A DNA stretch of 64,000 nt from Actinomyces sp. B33 (GCF_028437565.1 NZ_JAMRYR010000003.1:124001-188000), one strand, 5' to 3'. Shown: positions 8,672 through 19,208, counted from the first letter of the stretch. Numbers and translations are program-made. Notes: generated by a model not told the origin, from the letters alone.

Positions 8672-9793
8672 TCAGCCGGCGAGGAAGTTCTGGCCGAGGC
8701 GGATCGACGTGGGGTGCAGGCCGGTGCTCGTGTCGACGTCGTCGACGGACACCCGGTGGCGGAACACCCAGTACGACCAGGCGGTGTACGCCAGGACCAC
8801 GGGGACCAGGCACACCGCGACGATCGTCATCACGGACAGGGTGGCGGGCGAGGAGGACGCCTGCTCGATCGTCAGGGAGTAGGCCGGGTCGATGGAGGAC
8901 TTCTGGACCGCCGGGGCCATCGCGGCGAACACCCAGGCGACCGTTCCGGCGATCGCCAGCGACGAGAACGCGAAGGACTTGCCCTCGGCGCGCAGCGCCT
9001 TCTGGGAGAACGCGGCCGATGCGATGATCGACAGGGCGGCGACGAGCAGCGGGATCCATGCGAGGACCGATCCCGCGTAGGCGAACTGCCCCCAGATGAG
9101 GAGGATCGCCGCCAGAACGGTCGCCCCGATCGATGCGGGAGCCGCGATCGCGTTCGCCCGATCCCGAACCGCGCCCTCGGTCCTCAGGGCGAGGAACTGC
9201 GCCCCGTGCGCGAGGCAGACGACGACGATGACGACGCCGCCGAGCAGCGTGTACGGGGTGAGCAGGGAGAGGAATCCGCCGGTGAGCTGGTGGGCGGCTG
9301 TCGCCAGGGATCCGGCGGCTTCGGCGGGGGCCACGGCCTGGCCGGTCGCGGAGTCGATGACCTCGATGCGCATGCCCTGAACGAAGTTCGCGAAGGCGAC
9401 GCCCAGGAGAAGGGGGACGAGCCAGGCGGAGACGGTGTGGGCCCAGTCCCAGTACCGGCGCCAGCGCTCCGTCGCCAGCTTCGAGCGCCACTCGAGGGCG
9501 CTGATGCGGACGATGAGGGCGAAGAGGATGAGGAAGAGGGCGAGGTACATGCCCGAGAACATCGTCGCGTACCACTCGGGGAACGCGGCGAAGGTCGCGC
9601 CGCCGGCGGTCAGGAGCCACACCTCGTTGCCGTCCCAGTGGGGGCCGATGGTGCGGGTCGCCTGCGTGCGCTCGGCATCGGATTTCGCGACGAGGGGCAG
9701 GAGCATGCCGACGCCGAAGTCGAAGCCCTCGAGGACCATGTACCCGGTCCACAGGACGGCGATGAGGATGAACCAGAGAATCGAAAGTGTCAT
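8672..9793 (-). CDS. cydB: Cytochrome bd quinol oxidase subunit II
   Basis: The 373-aa, nine-helix membrane protein opens with the family hallmark MTLSILWFILIAVLWTGYMV followed by LEGFDFGVG, and contains the conserved GPHWDGNEVWLL segment. CydB is the structural partner of CydA in the high-affinity, bd-type terminal oxidase that reduces oxygen with menaquinol without pumping protons. It lies 16 bp downstream of cydA and is clearly its operon partner. The C-terminal ~20 residues after the last helix (ending LGQNFLAG) are cytoplasmic. Length is normal for the family. Confidence 0.95.
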   Translation of the reverse strand: MTLSILWFILIAVLWTGYMVLEGFDFGVGMLLPLVAKSDAERTQATRTIGPHWDGNEVWLLTAGGATFAAFPEWYATMFSGMYLALFLILFALIVRISALEWRSKLATERWRRYWDWAHTVSAWLVPLLLGVAFANFVQGMRIEVIDSATGQAVAPAEAAGSLATAAHQLTGGFLSLLTPYTLLGGVVIVVVCLAHGAQFLALRTEGAVRDRANAIAAPASIGATVLAAILLIWGQFAYAGSVLAWIPLLVAALSIIASAAFSQKALRAEGKSFAFSSLAIAGTVAWVFAAMAPAVQKSSIDPAYSLTIEQASSSPATLSVMTIVAVCLVPVVLAYTAWSYWVFRHRVSVDDVDTSTGLHPTSIRLGQNFLAG

Positions 9794-9809
9794 GGCAGTG
9801 TCCTAGTCC

Positions 9810-11366
9810 TCAGTAGCCGAAGGAGAGGTCGCCGGCCGCGGCCGGGGCCTTCTCGGGGGTATCTGTGGTGTCCGCCTTGGAGGCGACGCCCTCGAGGGCG
9901 TAGCGCTTCATCAGGAGGAACCAGATGACGCCGAGGACGCCGTACAGGACGGTGAAGAGGATCAGCGTCGTCAGCATCTGCCAGGCGGGGACCGCGGTTG
10001 AGATTCCGGTCTCGGTCATCAGCAGGACCGAGCCCAGGCCCTCCCCGGTCGACAGCGCCTGGAGGTTGGGAACGACGACCCACGGCTGGCGGCCCATCTC
10101 GGTGAAGATCCAGCCGAAGGACGCGGCGAGGAACGGCAGGGGGAGGTTGATCAGGGCGAAGACGCCGAGCCGCTTCGAGTCGCTCACGCGCCCGCCCCGG
10201 GTGGCCCACAGGCCCCATGCCGCCAGGAGGAAGGCGATCATGCCCAGGCCGATCATCAGGCGGAAGGACCAGAACGTCACCATCTGCGGGGGGCGGAAGT
10301 CGTATTGGCCGGCGTCACCGTACTTGGCCGTGAAGTCCGCGTTCGAGTTGAGCAGGTCGACCATCCGGACCTGGATGTCGGCGACGCCCTCGGAGGTCGC
10401 GGTGAAGGAGTTGTGGGACAGGAAGGAGGCGACCCCGGGGATCTTGATGAACTGGGTCGGTTCGGAGGAGTCGTCGAGGGGGCAGGAGCCGAATTGGGCG
10501 ACGGTGAAGGCGGCGCCGTCGGTGTCGACGCAGATGCCCTCTGCGGCGGCGATCTTCATCGGCTGGACCTTGACCATCTCCTGGCCCTGGACGTGGCCCG
10601 ACAGGGCGGTGGTGATGCCGCCGATGAGGACGACGACCAGGCCGAAGCGGGCGATCGGGCGCCAGACCCGGCGGGCCTCGCTCGTCGCCGCCTCGGAGCC
10701 CTCGCGCTGGGCGCGGACCATCCACCACAGCCCCAGGCCGGCGACGAAGACGCCGGCGACGAGCCAGGAGGAGGCGAGGACGTGGGCGTACTCCGACAGG
10801 TAGACGCCGGAGGTGATGAGCGAGAGGAAGCCGCTCATCCCGTCGAGCTCGGCGCGGCCCGTCTCGGGGTTGAAGACGGCGCCGACGGGGTGCTGCATCC
10901 AGGCGTTGGCGGCGAGGATCCACGCGGCCGACAGCATCGTGCCGATGGCGACGCACCAGATGGTCGCCAGGTGCATCCCCTTGGACAGTCGGCCCCAGCC
11001 GAAGATCCACAGGCCGAGGAAGGTCGACTCGAGGAAGAAGGCGAGGAGGGCCTCGACGGCCAGGGGGGCGCCGAAGATGTCGCCGACGTAGCGGGAGTAC
11101 TCCGACCAGTTCATGCCGAACTGGAACTCCTGGACGATGCCGGTGGCGACGCCGAGGGCGAAATTGATGAGGAGGAGCTTGCCGAAGAATCGCGTGGCCT
11201 TGAGCCACGTCTCATCGCCGGTGCGGTGCCATGTGGTCTGCATGATGGCGACCAGGAGCGACAGGCCGATGGTCAGCGGGACGAGGATGAAGTGATAGAC
11301 GGTCGTGATGCCGAACTGCCATCGTCCGATCGTGACCGCGTCAAGCGCTGCTTGAGCGAGGGTCAT
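9810..11366 (-). CDS. cydA: Cytochrome bd quinol oxidase subunit I
   Basis: The 518-aa subunit carries the haems b558, b595 and d. Visible hallmarks are H25 in the first helix (ITTVYHFILVPLTIG), H195 in EYAHVLASS, the quinol-loop motif KVQPMKIAAAEG (K271 and E276, matching the functionally important Lys/Glu pair of E. coli) and GRQPW near residue 410. The quinol loop is of the short type. It holds two cysteines, C279 and C295, which could form an extracytoplasmic disulfide as reported for other actinobacterial bd oxidases. The ATG follows a good ribosome site (AAGGGAAGG). It is the first gene of cydAB and is divergent from rne, with 400 bp between them. Confidence 0.95.
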   Translation of the reverse strand: MTLAQAALDAVTIGRWQFGITTVYHFILVPLTIGLSLLVAIMQTTWHRTGDETWLKATRFFGKLLLINFALGVATGIVQEFQFGMNWSEYSRYVGDIFGAPLAVEALLAFFLESTFLGLWIFGWGRLSKGMHLATIWCVAIGTMLSAAWILAANAWMQHPVGAVFNPETGRAELDGMSGFLSLITSGVYLSEYAHVLASSWLVAGVFVAGLGLWWMVRAQREGSEAATSEARRVWRPIARFGLVVVLIGGITTALSGHVQGQEMVKVQPMKIAAAEGICVDTDGAAFTVAQFGSCPLDDSSEPTQFIKIPGVASFLSHNSFTATSEGVADIQVRMVDLLNSNADFTAKYGDAGQYDFRPPQMVTFWSFRLMIGLGMIAFLLAAWGLWATRGGRVSDSKRLGVFALINLPLPFLAASFGWIFTEMGRQPWVVVPNLQALSTGEGLGSVLLMTETGISTAVPAWQMLTTLILFTVLYGVLGVIWFLLMKRYALEGVASKADTTDTPEKAPAAAGDLSFGY

Positions 11367-11766
11367 GGTGCTCGCCTTCCCTTATATACGAGGGGGTGGG
11401 TGATGTGGACTAGTGGGACCTCGGTCCGTGGGACCAACGTCATGCACATGCGCAAAGATACCGGACCGGAGTCGGGCCGATGCCCAGAATCCGTCGATTG
11501 TGATGATTTTGGTGACATTGCTGTCGTGTCCTGCGCGTGTGGCGCCCCGCTCATCAACCCGTCGAGGGGATCGGGGCGGACTGTGCGACAATGATCGAAG
11601 AATCGGTCGTCGTGGGCGCACTTCCCGCGGCGCGAGCATCGCGAGGAGGGCCGTCGCCCCGCGCAGGTGCCGGTGCGACACCGCACTCCGACAAGATTTC
11701 CGCCCCTCGCGGGCGAGCGACGAGGACTGCCCCCGGTGCGGGAGGCGATCCGACAATTGGAGAAAC
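11367..11766. other. Intergenic region between divergent cydA and rne
   Basis: These 400 bp hold no credible gene. They must contain the cydA promoter (minus) and the rne promoter and leader (plus). An AT-rich TATATA lies just upstream of the cydA ribosome site, and a TGTGATG...GTGACA stretch lies near 11498-11522. I see no full Rex or CRP-type palindrome. A long rne leader would fit the autoregulation known for RNase E genes, but no structure can be assigned by eye. Confidence 0.4.
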
Positions 11767-14283
11767 GTGACAACTGAAAACACCCAGTCGGCGCCAGAAA
11801 CGCCCGCTGCCTCCCTGCTGTTCCAGGCCCCCGCCTTCCAGGCGCCGGTCTTCCGGGCCCCCGAGCCGGCCGCTCCCGACGATGAGGGGGGCGACGAGGA
11901 GCCCCGGGCCAAGAAACCCCGTGCGCGACGCGCGACCACGGCTCAGGCCTCGCAGGCCACCCCGGAGGAGGCGCCCGGCGAGGAGCCGGCGCAAACCGCC
12001 GAGGACGACAAGCCGCGTCGGCGCCGCCGCTCGGCCCAAGTCGCCGAGGAGCCGGCGCAGACCCCGAAGAAGAAGGGGCGCCGCTCCGCCAAGGACAAGG
12101 ACGCCGCCGAGGCTCAGGAGCCCGCCGATCAGGCCCCCTCGGTCGACGAGCCCGCCGACGAATCCCCCGCGGACGACTCCGAGGAGACCGAGGGGTCGAC
12201 CCGCCGCCGACGCCGCCGCCGTACCCGTTCCACCTCCTCGTCGACCGAGGAATCAGCTGATCCCGTCGACCAGATCAAGGCCCTCAAGGGCTCGACCCGC
12301 TTGGAGGCGAAGAAGCAGCGCCGCCGCGAGGGGCGCAAGGAGGGGCGGCGCCACCACGGGATCACCGAGTCGGAGTTCCTCGCCCGCCGCGAATCGGTCA
12401 GCCGGACCATGGTCATCCGCGATCACGAGGGGCTCGACCAGATCGCGATCCTCGAGGACGGGCTCCTCGTCGAGCACTACGTCGCCCGCCGCACCCAGAA
12501 GTCGATGGTCGGCAACATCTACTTGGGCCGCGTCCAGAACGTCCTGCCGTCGATGGAGGCCGCCTTCGTCGACATCGGCCGCGGGCGCAACGCCGTGCTC
12601 TACGCCGGCGAGGTCAATTGGGACGCCGTCGGACTCGACGGCAAGCCGCGCCGCATCGAGTCCGCCCTCAAGTCCGGCGATCCCGTCCTCGTCCAGGTGA
12701 CGAAGGACCCCATCGGTCATAAGGGCGCGCGCCTGACGAGCCAGATCACCCTGGCGGGCCGCTACCTCGTCCTCATCCCGAACGGGTCGATGATGGGCAT
12801 CTCCCGTAAGCTCCCGGACAAGGAGCGCGCGCGCCTGAAGAAGATCCTCAAGCAGGTCGTCCCCGACGGCTCGGGCGTCATCGTGCGGACCGCGGCCGAG
12901 GGCGCCTCGGAGCAGCAGATCCGCGACGACGTCGCGCGCCTGACGAAGCAGTGGGCCGACATCGAGGCCAAGCGGAAGTCGACGAAGAGCGCGCCGGTCC
13001 TCCTGCGCGGAGAGCCCGAGCTCGCGGTGCGCGTCGTCCGCGACATCTTCAACGAGGACTTCACCTCCCTCATCGTCCAGGGCGGGCAGACCTTCCGGAC
13101 GGTCCACGAGTACGTCGAGGAGCTGTCGCCCGAGCTCTCCGACCGGGTCGAGCAGTGGGTCGGGACCGAGGACGTGTTCCACGCCCATCGGATCGACGAG
13201 CAGCTCGCCAAGGGCATGGACCGCAAGGTCTGGCTGCCCAGCGGCGGCACGCTGGTCATCGACCGCACCGAGGCGATGACCGTCATCGACGTCAACACCG
13301 GCAAGTACATCGGCGCGGGGGGGACCCTCGAGGAGACGGTCACCCGCAACAACCTCGAGGCCGCCGAGGAGATCGTCCGCCAACTGCGGCTGCGCGACAT
13401 CGGCGGGATCATCATCGTCGACTTCGTCGACATGGTCCTCGAGCAGAATCGCGACCTCGTCCTGCGCCGCCTCGTCGAGTGCCTGGGCCGGGACCGCACC
13501 CGCCACCAGGTCACGGAGATCACGTCGCTCGGGCTCGTTCAGATGACGCGCAAGCGCGTGGGGGAGGGGCTCGTCGAAGCGTTCTCCACGACGTGCGAGG
13601 CGTGCGAGGGACGCGGGTTCATCGTTCACGATCATCCGGTCGAGCTCACCGGCTCCCACGACCGGACGGGAGCCTCGCCCAAGTCGGGCAAGCGGAAGAA
13701 GGCGCAGGCCGAGCCCCGTCGCATCGAGGACACCCCCGAGCACGAGAAGGCCCGGGAGGCGCTGTCGGCGATCGCCGCGGCCACGCGCAAGGACGACAAG
13801 GAGGACGCGGCCGCTTCCGCCGCGGGCTCCGACGAGCAGGCGCCGGCGTCGAACGCGCAGTCCGTCGAGGCGGTCGAGGCTCCGGCTCCCAAGAGGCCGC
13901 GTCGTCGTCGGGCGGCCACCGCGGCTGTGGTCGAGCCGTCGTCGGATCCGTCTGAGGCCGTGGCGGTCGAGGCCGCGAAGGCCCGGGCCAAGGGTTCTGC
14001 GGGTCCCGAGGGGGACGCGGTTGAGCGCGTCGAGTCCGCCCCTACCGACACGCCGGCCCGTCCGCGCCGTCGGCGCGCGGCGACCGCCTCGGTCGTCGAG
14101 CCCGAGCAGGCGTCCTCTACTCCGGTCATCGACCTGCCGATCCGCGTCGAGCAGGCGCAGGAGGCTCCGCGGGCCGCGTCCGTCGACATCGCGCTGCCCG
14201 ACGCGCCGTCGTCCGCGGACGCGCCGGCCCGGACCAAGCGCCGCCGCCGCGCCGTCTCGACGGGCGTCGTCGACGCGGGCTGA
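11767..14283 (+). CDS. rne: Ribonuclease E/G family endoribonuclease
   Basis: The start is GTG 11767 (VTTENTQSAPE), chosen because it follows TTGGAGA at the right distance; the frame stays open upstream without a start of equal quality. The protein is 838 aa. Residues 1-214 are a disordered, Ala/Pro/Arg-rich arm. From M215 runs the catalytic core with S1 domain (GNIYLGRVQNVLPSMEAAFVDIG), the DNase I-like site with VIDVNTGKY and IIVDFVDM (the two catalytic aspartates) and the zinc link CEACEGRG near residue 609. The tail (about 630-838) is disordered and basic, with three copies of an RRRRA-type motif. RNase E initiates mRNA decay and processes rRNA and tRNA. It is the first gene of the rplU-rpmA-obgE neighbourhood, as in most actinobacteria. 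Confidence 0.93.
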   Translation: MTTENTQSAPETPAASLLFQAPAFQAPVFRAPEPAAPDDEGGDEEPRAKKPRARRATTAQASQATPEEAPGEEPAQTAEDDKPRRRRRSAQVAEEPAQTPKKKGRRSAKDKDAAEAQEPADQAPSVDEPADESPADDSEETEGSTRRRRRRRTRSTSSSTEESADPVDQIKALKGSTRLEAKKQRRREGRKEGRRHHGITESEFLARRESVSRTMVIRDHEGLDQIAILEDGLLVEHYVARRTQKSMVGNIYLGRVQNVLPSMEAAFVDIGRGRNAVLYAGEVNWDAVGLDGKPRRIESALKSGDPVLVQVTKDPIGHKGARLTSQITLAGRYLVLIPNGSMMGISRKLPDKERARLKKILKQVVPDGSGVIVRTAAEGASEQQIRDDVARLTKQWADIEAKRKSTKSAPVLLRGEPELAVRVVRDIFNEDFTSLIVQGGQTFRTVHEYVEELSPELSDRVEQWVGTEDVFHAHRIDEQLAKGMDRKVWLPSGGTLVIDRTEAMTVIDVNTGKYIGAGGTLEETVTRNNLEAAEEIVRQLRLRDIGGIIIVDFVDMVLEQNRDLVLRRLVECLGRDRTRHQVTEITSLGLVQMTRKRVGEGLVEAFSTTCEACEGRGFIVHDHPVELTGSHDRTGASPKSGKRKKAQAEPRRIEDTPEHEKAREALSAIAAATRKDDKEDAAASAAGSDEQAPASNAQSVEAVEAPAPKRPRRRRAATAAVVEPSSDPSEAVAVEAAKARAKGSAGPEGDAVERVESAPTDTPARPRRRRAATASVVEPEQASSTPVIDLPIRVEQAQEAPRAASVDIALPDAPSSADAPARTKRRRRAVSTGVVDAG

Positions 14284-14288
14284 ACCGC

Positions 14289-14329
14289 CCGCGGGGTGCC
14301 CAATCGCACAGTGATCGGGCGCCCCGCGG
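14289..14329 (+). terminator. Hairpin after rne
   Basis: A 13-bp stem (14289-14301 with 14317-14329, one G-U pair) starts 6 bp after the rne stop and has a 15-base loop. No T-run follows. It may end the rne transcript or act as a 3' stability element, leaving rplU-rpmA with its own promoter in the 140 bp that follow. Confidence 0.5.
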
Positions 14330-14467
14330 CGGGGGCCCGGCTTGCCTCGACCCCCGTCATTCCGATAAATTTGATCGTCGGTGCGACACTGCACCAACGG
14401 GAGCGCGACCGCTCGCCGGCCCCAGGGCCGATGCCGTCGAGTCCCTCCCGGTCCGTAACGAGAAGAG

Positions 14468-14788
14468 ATGAGCTCCAACGTGGTCTACGCGATCGTCAAG
14501 GCTGGCGGCCGGCAGGAAAAGGTGTCCGTCGGCGACGTCGTCGTCGTCGACAAGCTGGCTGAGGAAATCGGTTCGTCCGTCGAACTCCGCCCGCTGATGC
14601 TGGTCGATGGCGACGCCATCACCGTCGACGCTGCCAAGCTGGACAAGGTCACCGTCAAGGCCGAGGTCGTTGACTCCGCCAAGGGGCCGAAGATCTCGAT
14701 CATCAAGTACAAGAACAAGTCGGGCTACCGCAAGCGCCAGGGACACCGCCAGAAGCTGTCGGTCGTCAAGATCACCGAGATCGCCTGA
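14468..14788 (+). CDS. rplU: 50S ribosomal protein L21
   Basis: The 106-aa protein matches L21 throughout: [14 protein letters not shown] at the N-terminus and [11 protein letters not shown] with KITEI at the C-terminus. L21 binds 23S rRNA together with L20. The start could be ATG 14468 or GTG 14480, which would give the [10 protein letters not shown] start usual in the family. It is followed 30 bp later by rpmA, the standard pairing. Confidence 0.97.
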   Translation: MSSNVVYAIVKAGGRQEKVSVGDVVVVDKLAEEIGSSVELRPLMLVDGDAITVDAAKLDKVTVKAEVVDSAKGPKISIIKYKNKSGYRKRQGHRQKLSVVKITEIA

Positions 14789-14818
14789 CCCGAACACTCG
14801 AGCAGAAAGTAGTTTCTG

Positions 14819-15079
14819 ATGGCACATAAGAAGGGCCTCGGCTCCTCCCGCAACGGCCGCGACTCGAACGCTCAGCGTCTGGGCGTCAAGCGCTTCGGCG
14901 GCCAGCTCGTCAACGCCGGCGAGATCATCGTCCGCCAGCGCGGCACCCACTTCCACCCCGGTGACGGCGTGGGCCGCGGCAAGGACGACACCCTGTTCGC
15001 CCTGCGCGCCGGTGCCGTCGAGTTCGGCAGGAAGCGCGACCGCAAGGTCGTCAACATCGTCGAGCCGGTCTCTGCCTGA
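14819..15079 (+). CDS. rpmA: 50S ribosomal protein L27
   Basis: The 86-aa protein begins [16 protein letters not shown] and keeps the family core [21 protein letters not shown]27 reaches into the peptidyl transferase centre with its N-terminus. There is no N-terminal extension of the kind cleaved in Firmicutes. It is preceded by rplU and followed by obgE, 106 bp downstream. Confidence 0.97.
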   Translation: MAHKKGLGSSRNGRDSNAQRLGVKRFGGQLVNAGEIIVRQRGTHFHPGDGVGRGKDDTLFALRAGAVEFGRKRDRKVVNIVEPVSA

Positions 15080-15185
15080 GACCGACCTCAGCAGTGGGCG
15101 TCCGGCTACGGCCGGGCGCCCTTTCGCTTAGAGCCGGGCCCCACCGCGAGGACCCCGGCCAACACACCAGCCCAGGGAGGCCCCA

Positions 15186-16715
15186 GTGGCAGACTTCGTC
15201 GATCGCGTGGTCATCCACGCCGCAGGCGGCAACGGCGGCAACGGCGTGGCCTCGATCAAACGCGAGAAGTTCAAGCCCCTCGCCGGCCCCGACGGGGGCG
15301 ACGGCGGCAACGGCGGATCCGTGATCCTCGAAGTCGACCAGCAGGTGACGACCCTGCTGACCTACCACCGCAGCCCCCACCAGCGCGCCCAGAACGGCAC
15401 GCCCGGCATGGGGGACTTCCGGCAGGGCAAGAACGGCCAGGACATCGTCCTGCCCGTCCCCGAGGGGACCGTCGTCAAGGCCCGCGACGGTCGGCTCCTC
15501 GCCGACCTGACCGGCGCCGGGGCCCGCTACACGGTCGCCGAGGGCGGCCGCGGGGGCCTGGGCAACGCCGCGCTCGCCTCGAAGGCCCGCAAAGCCCCCG
15601 GCTTCGCCCTCCTCGGCGAGCCGGGCGAGGAGCGCGACGTCGTCCTCGAACTCAAGTCCGTCGCCGACGTCGCCCTCGTCGGATTCCCCTCGGCCGGCAA
15701 ATCCTCCCTCATCGCGGCCATGTCGTCGGCCCGACCGAAGATCGCCGACTACCCGTTCACCACGCTCATCCCCAACCTCGGCGTCGTCCAGGCCGGGGAG
15801 GAGCGCTACACGATCGCCGACGTGCCCGGCCTGATCCCCGGGGCCTCCACCGGCAAAGGACTCGGACTCGACTTCCTGCGCCACATCGAGCGCTGCGCCG
15901 TCATCGTCCACGTCCTCGACACCGCCACCTACGAGGCCGACCGCGACCCGGTCGCCGACCTGAGGACCATCGAGTCCGAACTGGCCGCCTACCAGGGCGA
16001 CCTCGGCGAGGTCGAGGGGTACGTCCCGCTGATGGAACGGCCCCGCGTCATCGTCCTCAACAAGATCGACGTGCCCGACGGGCGGGACCTGGCGGAGATC
16101 ACCCGTCAGGACCTCGAGGCCTTCGGCTGGCCGATCCACGAGGTCTCCGCCGTCACCCACGAGGGGCTGCGCGAGTTCTCCTTCACCCTGGCCCGCATCG
16201 TCGGCGAGCACCGGGCCGCCCTGCCGGCCATCGCCCCGGCCCGCCCGGTGATCCGCCCCGCGGCCGTCGGCTCGCGCGACAAGGTCGCGGTGACGCCGGT
16301 CGACGTCGACGGCGAGCGCGTCTACCAGGTCCGCGGCGAGAAGCCGGAGCGCTGGGTCCGCCAGACCGACTTCTCCAACGACGAGGCCATCGGCTACCTC
16401 GCGGATCGGCTGGCCGCCGCCGGCGTCGAGGACGCCCTCATGCGCGCCGGCGCCGTCGCCGGGGACACCGTCGTCATCGGGGATCTCGACGACGGCGTGA
16501 TCTTCGACTGGGAGCCGACGCTGACAACCGGGCCCGAGCTGCTCGGCCACCGCGGCACAGACCTGCGCATCGACCAGCCCTCGCGGCCCACCCGCAAGGA
16601 GAAGAGGGAGATCTACCATCAGGTCATGGACGCGAAGTCCGCGGCCCGCGACGAACTGTGGAACGAGCGCCAGTCGGGCCTGTGGACCGACGCGAACGGG
16701 GGCGACGGCCGGTGA
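15186..16715 (+). CDS. obgE: GTPase ObgE/CgtA
   Basis: The 509-aa GTPase starts at GTG 15186, 5 bp after GGGAGG. It has a glycine-rich Obg fold (residues 1-160, with AAGGNGGNG and DGGDGGNGG), a GTPase domain (P-loop [24 protein letters not shown]) and a C-terminal OCT domain (about 350-430) followed by a charged tail. Obg proteins act in 50S ribosome assembly and stress control. The stop overlaps the proB start as GTGA, so proB is translated from the same message. Confidence 0.96.
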   Translation: MADFVDRVVIHAAGGNGGNGVASIKREKFKPLAGPDGGDGGNGGSVILEVDQQVTTLLTYHRSPHQRAQNGTPGMGDFRQGKNGQDIVLPVPEGTVVKARDGRLLADLTGAGARYTVAEGGRGGLGNAALASKARKAPGFALLGEPGEERDVVLELKSVADVALVGFPSAGKSSLIAAMSSARPKIADYPFTTLIPNLGVVQAGEERYTIADVPGLIPGASTGKGLGLDFLRHIERCAVIVHVLDTATYEADRDPVADLRTIESELAAYQGDLGEVEGYVPLMERPRVIVLNKIDVPDGRDLAEITRQDLEAFGWPIHEVSAVTHEGLREFSFTLARIVGEHRAALPAIAPARPVIRPAAVGSRDKVAVTPVDVDGERVYQVRGEKPERWVRQTDFSNDEAIGYLADRLAAAGVEDALMRAGAVAGDTVVIGDLDDGVIFDWEPTLTTGPELLGHRGTDLRIDQPSRPTRKEKREIYHQVMDAKSAARDELWNERQSGLWTDANGGDGR

Positions 16716-17824
16716 GGGGCCTGACCGACGCCAGGAGGATCGTCGTCAAGATCGGCTCCTCGTCGCTCACCCGTCCCGACGGGGGCCTCGACCTCAACCG
16801 GATCGACTCGGTGGCGCGCCTCATCGCCCGCTGGCGCCTCGGGGACGGGACGGACGAGCGGGACGCCGTCGTCGTGTCCTCCGGGGCGGTCGCCGCCGGC
16901 CTCGACCCCCTCAGGCTCTCGCGCAGGCCCCGCGACCTGGCCTCCATGCAGGCGGCGGCCGCGATGGGCCAGGGGCTCCTCGTCGCCCGGTGGACCGCGG
17001 CCTTCCACGCCCACCACCTCGACGCCGCCCAACTCCTGCTGACCACCGAGGACGTCATGCGCCGCGAGCACTACACGAATGTGCGCGCCGCCCTCGACAA
17101 GCTCCTCGGCTTCGGCGTCATCCCCGTCATCAACGAGAACGACGCGGTGACGACCCGGGAGGTCCGCTTCGGGGACAACGACCGACTCGCCGCCTCGATC
17201 GCCCAGATGATCCAGGCGGACGCCCTCGTCCTGCTCACCGACGTCGACGGCCTGTACACCGCGCCGCCCTCGCACCCGGGCGCCGAGCTCATCCGCGAGG
17301 TCCGCACGACCGACGACCTCCACTCGGTCCTCGTCACCGGGGCGGGGTCCGCCGTCGGCTCGGGCGGCATGGCGACGAAGGTCCAAGCCGCGTCGATGGC
17401 CGCCAACTCGGGGATCGGCGTGGTCCTGACCAGCGCCGATAACCTCGGCGAGGCCCTCGCCGGCGAGGACGTCGGCACGTGGTTCGAGCCGTCGCGCACG
17501 CGCCCGGCGTCCCGTCGGCTGTGGATCGCCCACGCCGCCCCCTCGCGCGGGGAGGTCGTCGTCGACGAGGGGGCCGTGCGCGCGATCATCGACGGGAAGA
17601 AGTCCCTGCTCGCCGCCGGGGTGACGAGGGTCCTCGGGCACTTCGAGGCGGGGTCGGTCGTCGACGTCGTCTCCGAGGCGCGCCTCATCGCCCGGGGCGT
17701 CGTCGCCTACGACTCCGATTCGCTGACGTCCATCGCGGGGATGAGCGGCGCCGACCTCGTCGCCTCGGGCTGGGAGCACCCGCGCCCCGTCGTCCACCGC
17801 GACGACCTGGCGCCACTGGTCTGA
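16712..17824 (+). CDS. proB: Glutamate 5-kinase
   Basis: ProB phosphorylates glutamate in the first step of proline synthesis. Starting at GTG 16712, in a GTGA overlap with obgE, it has 370 aa. It shows the amino acid kinase fold ([11 protein letters not shown] at the N-terminus, [26 protein letters not shown]-like GSGGMATKV) and a C-terminal PUA domain (about 275-365). Feedback inhibition by proline is typical of the family. proA follows after 100 bp. Confidence 0.95.
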   Translation: MRGLTDARRIVVKIGSSSLTRPDGGLDLNRIDSVARLIARWRLGDGTDERDAVVVSSGAVAAGLDPLRLSRRPRDLASMQAAAAMGQGLLVARWTAAFHAHHLDAAQLLLTTEDVMRREHYTNVRAALDKLLGFGVIPVINENDAVTTREVRFGDNDRLAASIAQMIQADALVLLTDVDGLYTAPPSHPGAELIREVRTTDDLHSVLVTGAGSAVGSGGMATKVQAASMAANSGIGVVLTSADNLGEALAGEDVGTWFEPSRTRPASRRLWIAHAAPSRGEVVVDEGAVRAIIDGKKSLLAAGVTRVLGHFEAGSVVDVVSEARLIARGVVAYDSDSLTSIAGMSGADLVASGWEHPRPVVHRDDLAPLV

Positions 17825-17924
17825 CGCGGCTCCCCGCCCGAGGCTCTCCCCGGGCGGAGAGGGGCCGACCGGGCGGGCCGGTCCCGTCGGGCGTGCGCGC
17901 GCCGCGGTATGGGATCATGAACGG

Positions 17925-19208
17925 GTGAACGACACCACCGTTGATATCAGCGCGTTGACAGACGCGGCGCGCGCCGCGTCCCGGGTCCTGTCGCGCGCCC
18001 GGTCCGGGCGCAAGAACGACGCTCTCGCGGCGATCGCCGCCGCCCTCGTCGACCGTTCGGGGATGATCCTCGACGCGAACGCCCAGGACGTCGAGCGGGG
18101 GCGGGCCGCGGGGATGAGCGATGGGCTGCTCGACCGCCTCGCCCTCGACGAGGCCCGGCTGCGCTCGATCGCCGCGTCCGTGCGCGACGTCGCCGCCCTG
18201 CCCGACCCGGTCGGCCAGGTGCTGCGCGGATCGACGAACGACCTGGGGCTGCGCATCACCCAGGTGCGCGTCCCCCTGGGGGTCGTCGGCATGATCTACG
18301 AGGCGCGCCCCAACGTGACGGTCGACGCGGCGAGCCTGGCCCTCAAGGCCGGCAACGCGGTGATCCTGCGGGGAGGCAGCGCCGCCGAGGCGTCGAACCG
18401 GGCGATCATCGCCGTCATGCGCGACGCGTTGGCCGGCGTCGGCCTGCCCGCCGACCTCGTCCAGACGGTCGACCCGTGGGGGAGGGCCGGCGCCCAGGCG
18501 ATGATGCGGGCGCGCGGCGGCATCGACGTCCTCATCCCCCGCGGAGGAGCGGGGCTGATCCGCGCGATCGTCGAGGAGTCCCGCGTGCCCGTCATCGAGA
18601 CGGGGACGGGCAACTGCCACGTGTACGTCGACGACGGCGCCGACCTGGCGACCGCCGAGGACATCATCATCAACGCGAAGACCCAGCGGGTCGGCGTGTG
18701 CAACGCCGCCGAGACGCTCCTCGTCCACCGGGCGGTCGCCGAGGACTTCCTCGCCGCGGCCCTCACTCGGCTGACGACGGCGGGGGTGACGATCCACGCC
18801 GACGAGGAGGCCCGCCGGATCGCCGCGGGCGATGCATCGATCGATGCGGGGATGATCGTGGCCGCCACCGAGGAGGACTGGCGGACCGAGTACCTGTCGA
18901 TGGACCTGGCGGTGCGCGTCGTCGACTCGCTCGACGAGGCCATCGACCACATCCGACGCTATTCGACGGGCCACACCGAGGCGATCTGCACCCGGTCCCT
19001 CGAATCCGCCCGCCGCTTCACCGCCGAGGTCGACGCCGCGGCCATCGCCGTCAACGCGTCGACGCGCTTCACGGACGGGGCCCAGGTCGGGTTGGGGGCC
19101 GAGATCGGGATCTCGACGCAGAAGCTCCACGCGCGCGGGCCGATGGGCCTGGAGGAGCTGACGACGTCGACGTGGATCATCGAGGGCGCCGGGACGGTCC
19201 GCCCGTGA
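17925..19208 (+). CDS. proA: Gamma-glutamyl phosphate reductase
   Basis: This 427-aa NADPH-dependent enzyme makes glutamate semialdehyde, the second step of proline synthesis. It shows the aldehyde-dehydrogenase-like fold with the family motifs [24 protein letters not shown] and the catalytic Cys in [12 protein letters not shown]. It starts at GTG 17925. The gap to proB holds a short GC hairpin (CCGCCCG...CGGGCGG near 17837-17860), so proB and proA may be partly uncoupled. Its stop overlaps the nadD start (GTGA). Confidence 0.95.
   Translation: MNDTTVDISALTDAARAASRVLSRARSGRKNDALAAIAAALVDRSGMILDANAQDVERGRAAGMSDGLLDRLALDEARLRSIAASVRDVAALPDPVGQVLRGSTNDLGLRITQVRVPLGVVGMIYEARPNVTVDAASLALKAGNAVILRGGSAAEASNRAIIAVMRDALAGVGLPADLVQTVDPWGRAGAQAMMRARGGIDVLIPRGGAGLIRAIVEESRVPVIETGTGNCHVYVDDGADLATAEDIIINAKTQRVGVCNAAETLLVHRAVAEDFLAAALTRLTTAGVTIHADEEARRIAAGDASIDAGMIVAATEEDWRTEYLSMDLAVRVVDSLDEAIDHIRRYSTGHTEAICTRSLESARRFTAEVDAAAIAVNASTRFTDGAQVGLGAEIGISTQKLHARGPMGLEELTTSTWIIEGAGTVRP

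Noticed and set aside
11490-11530. Rex or CRP site upstream of cydA
   Set aside because: TGTGATG and GTGACA are present but do not form the required inverted repeat.
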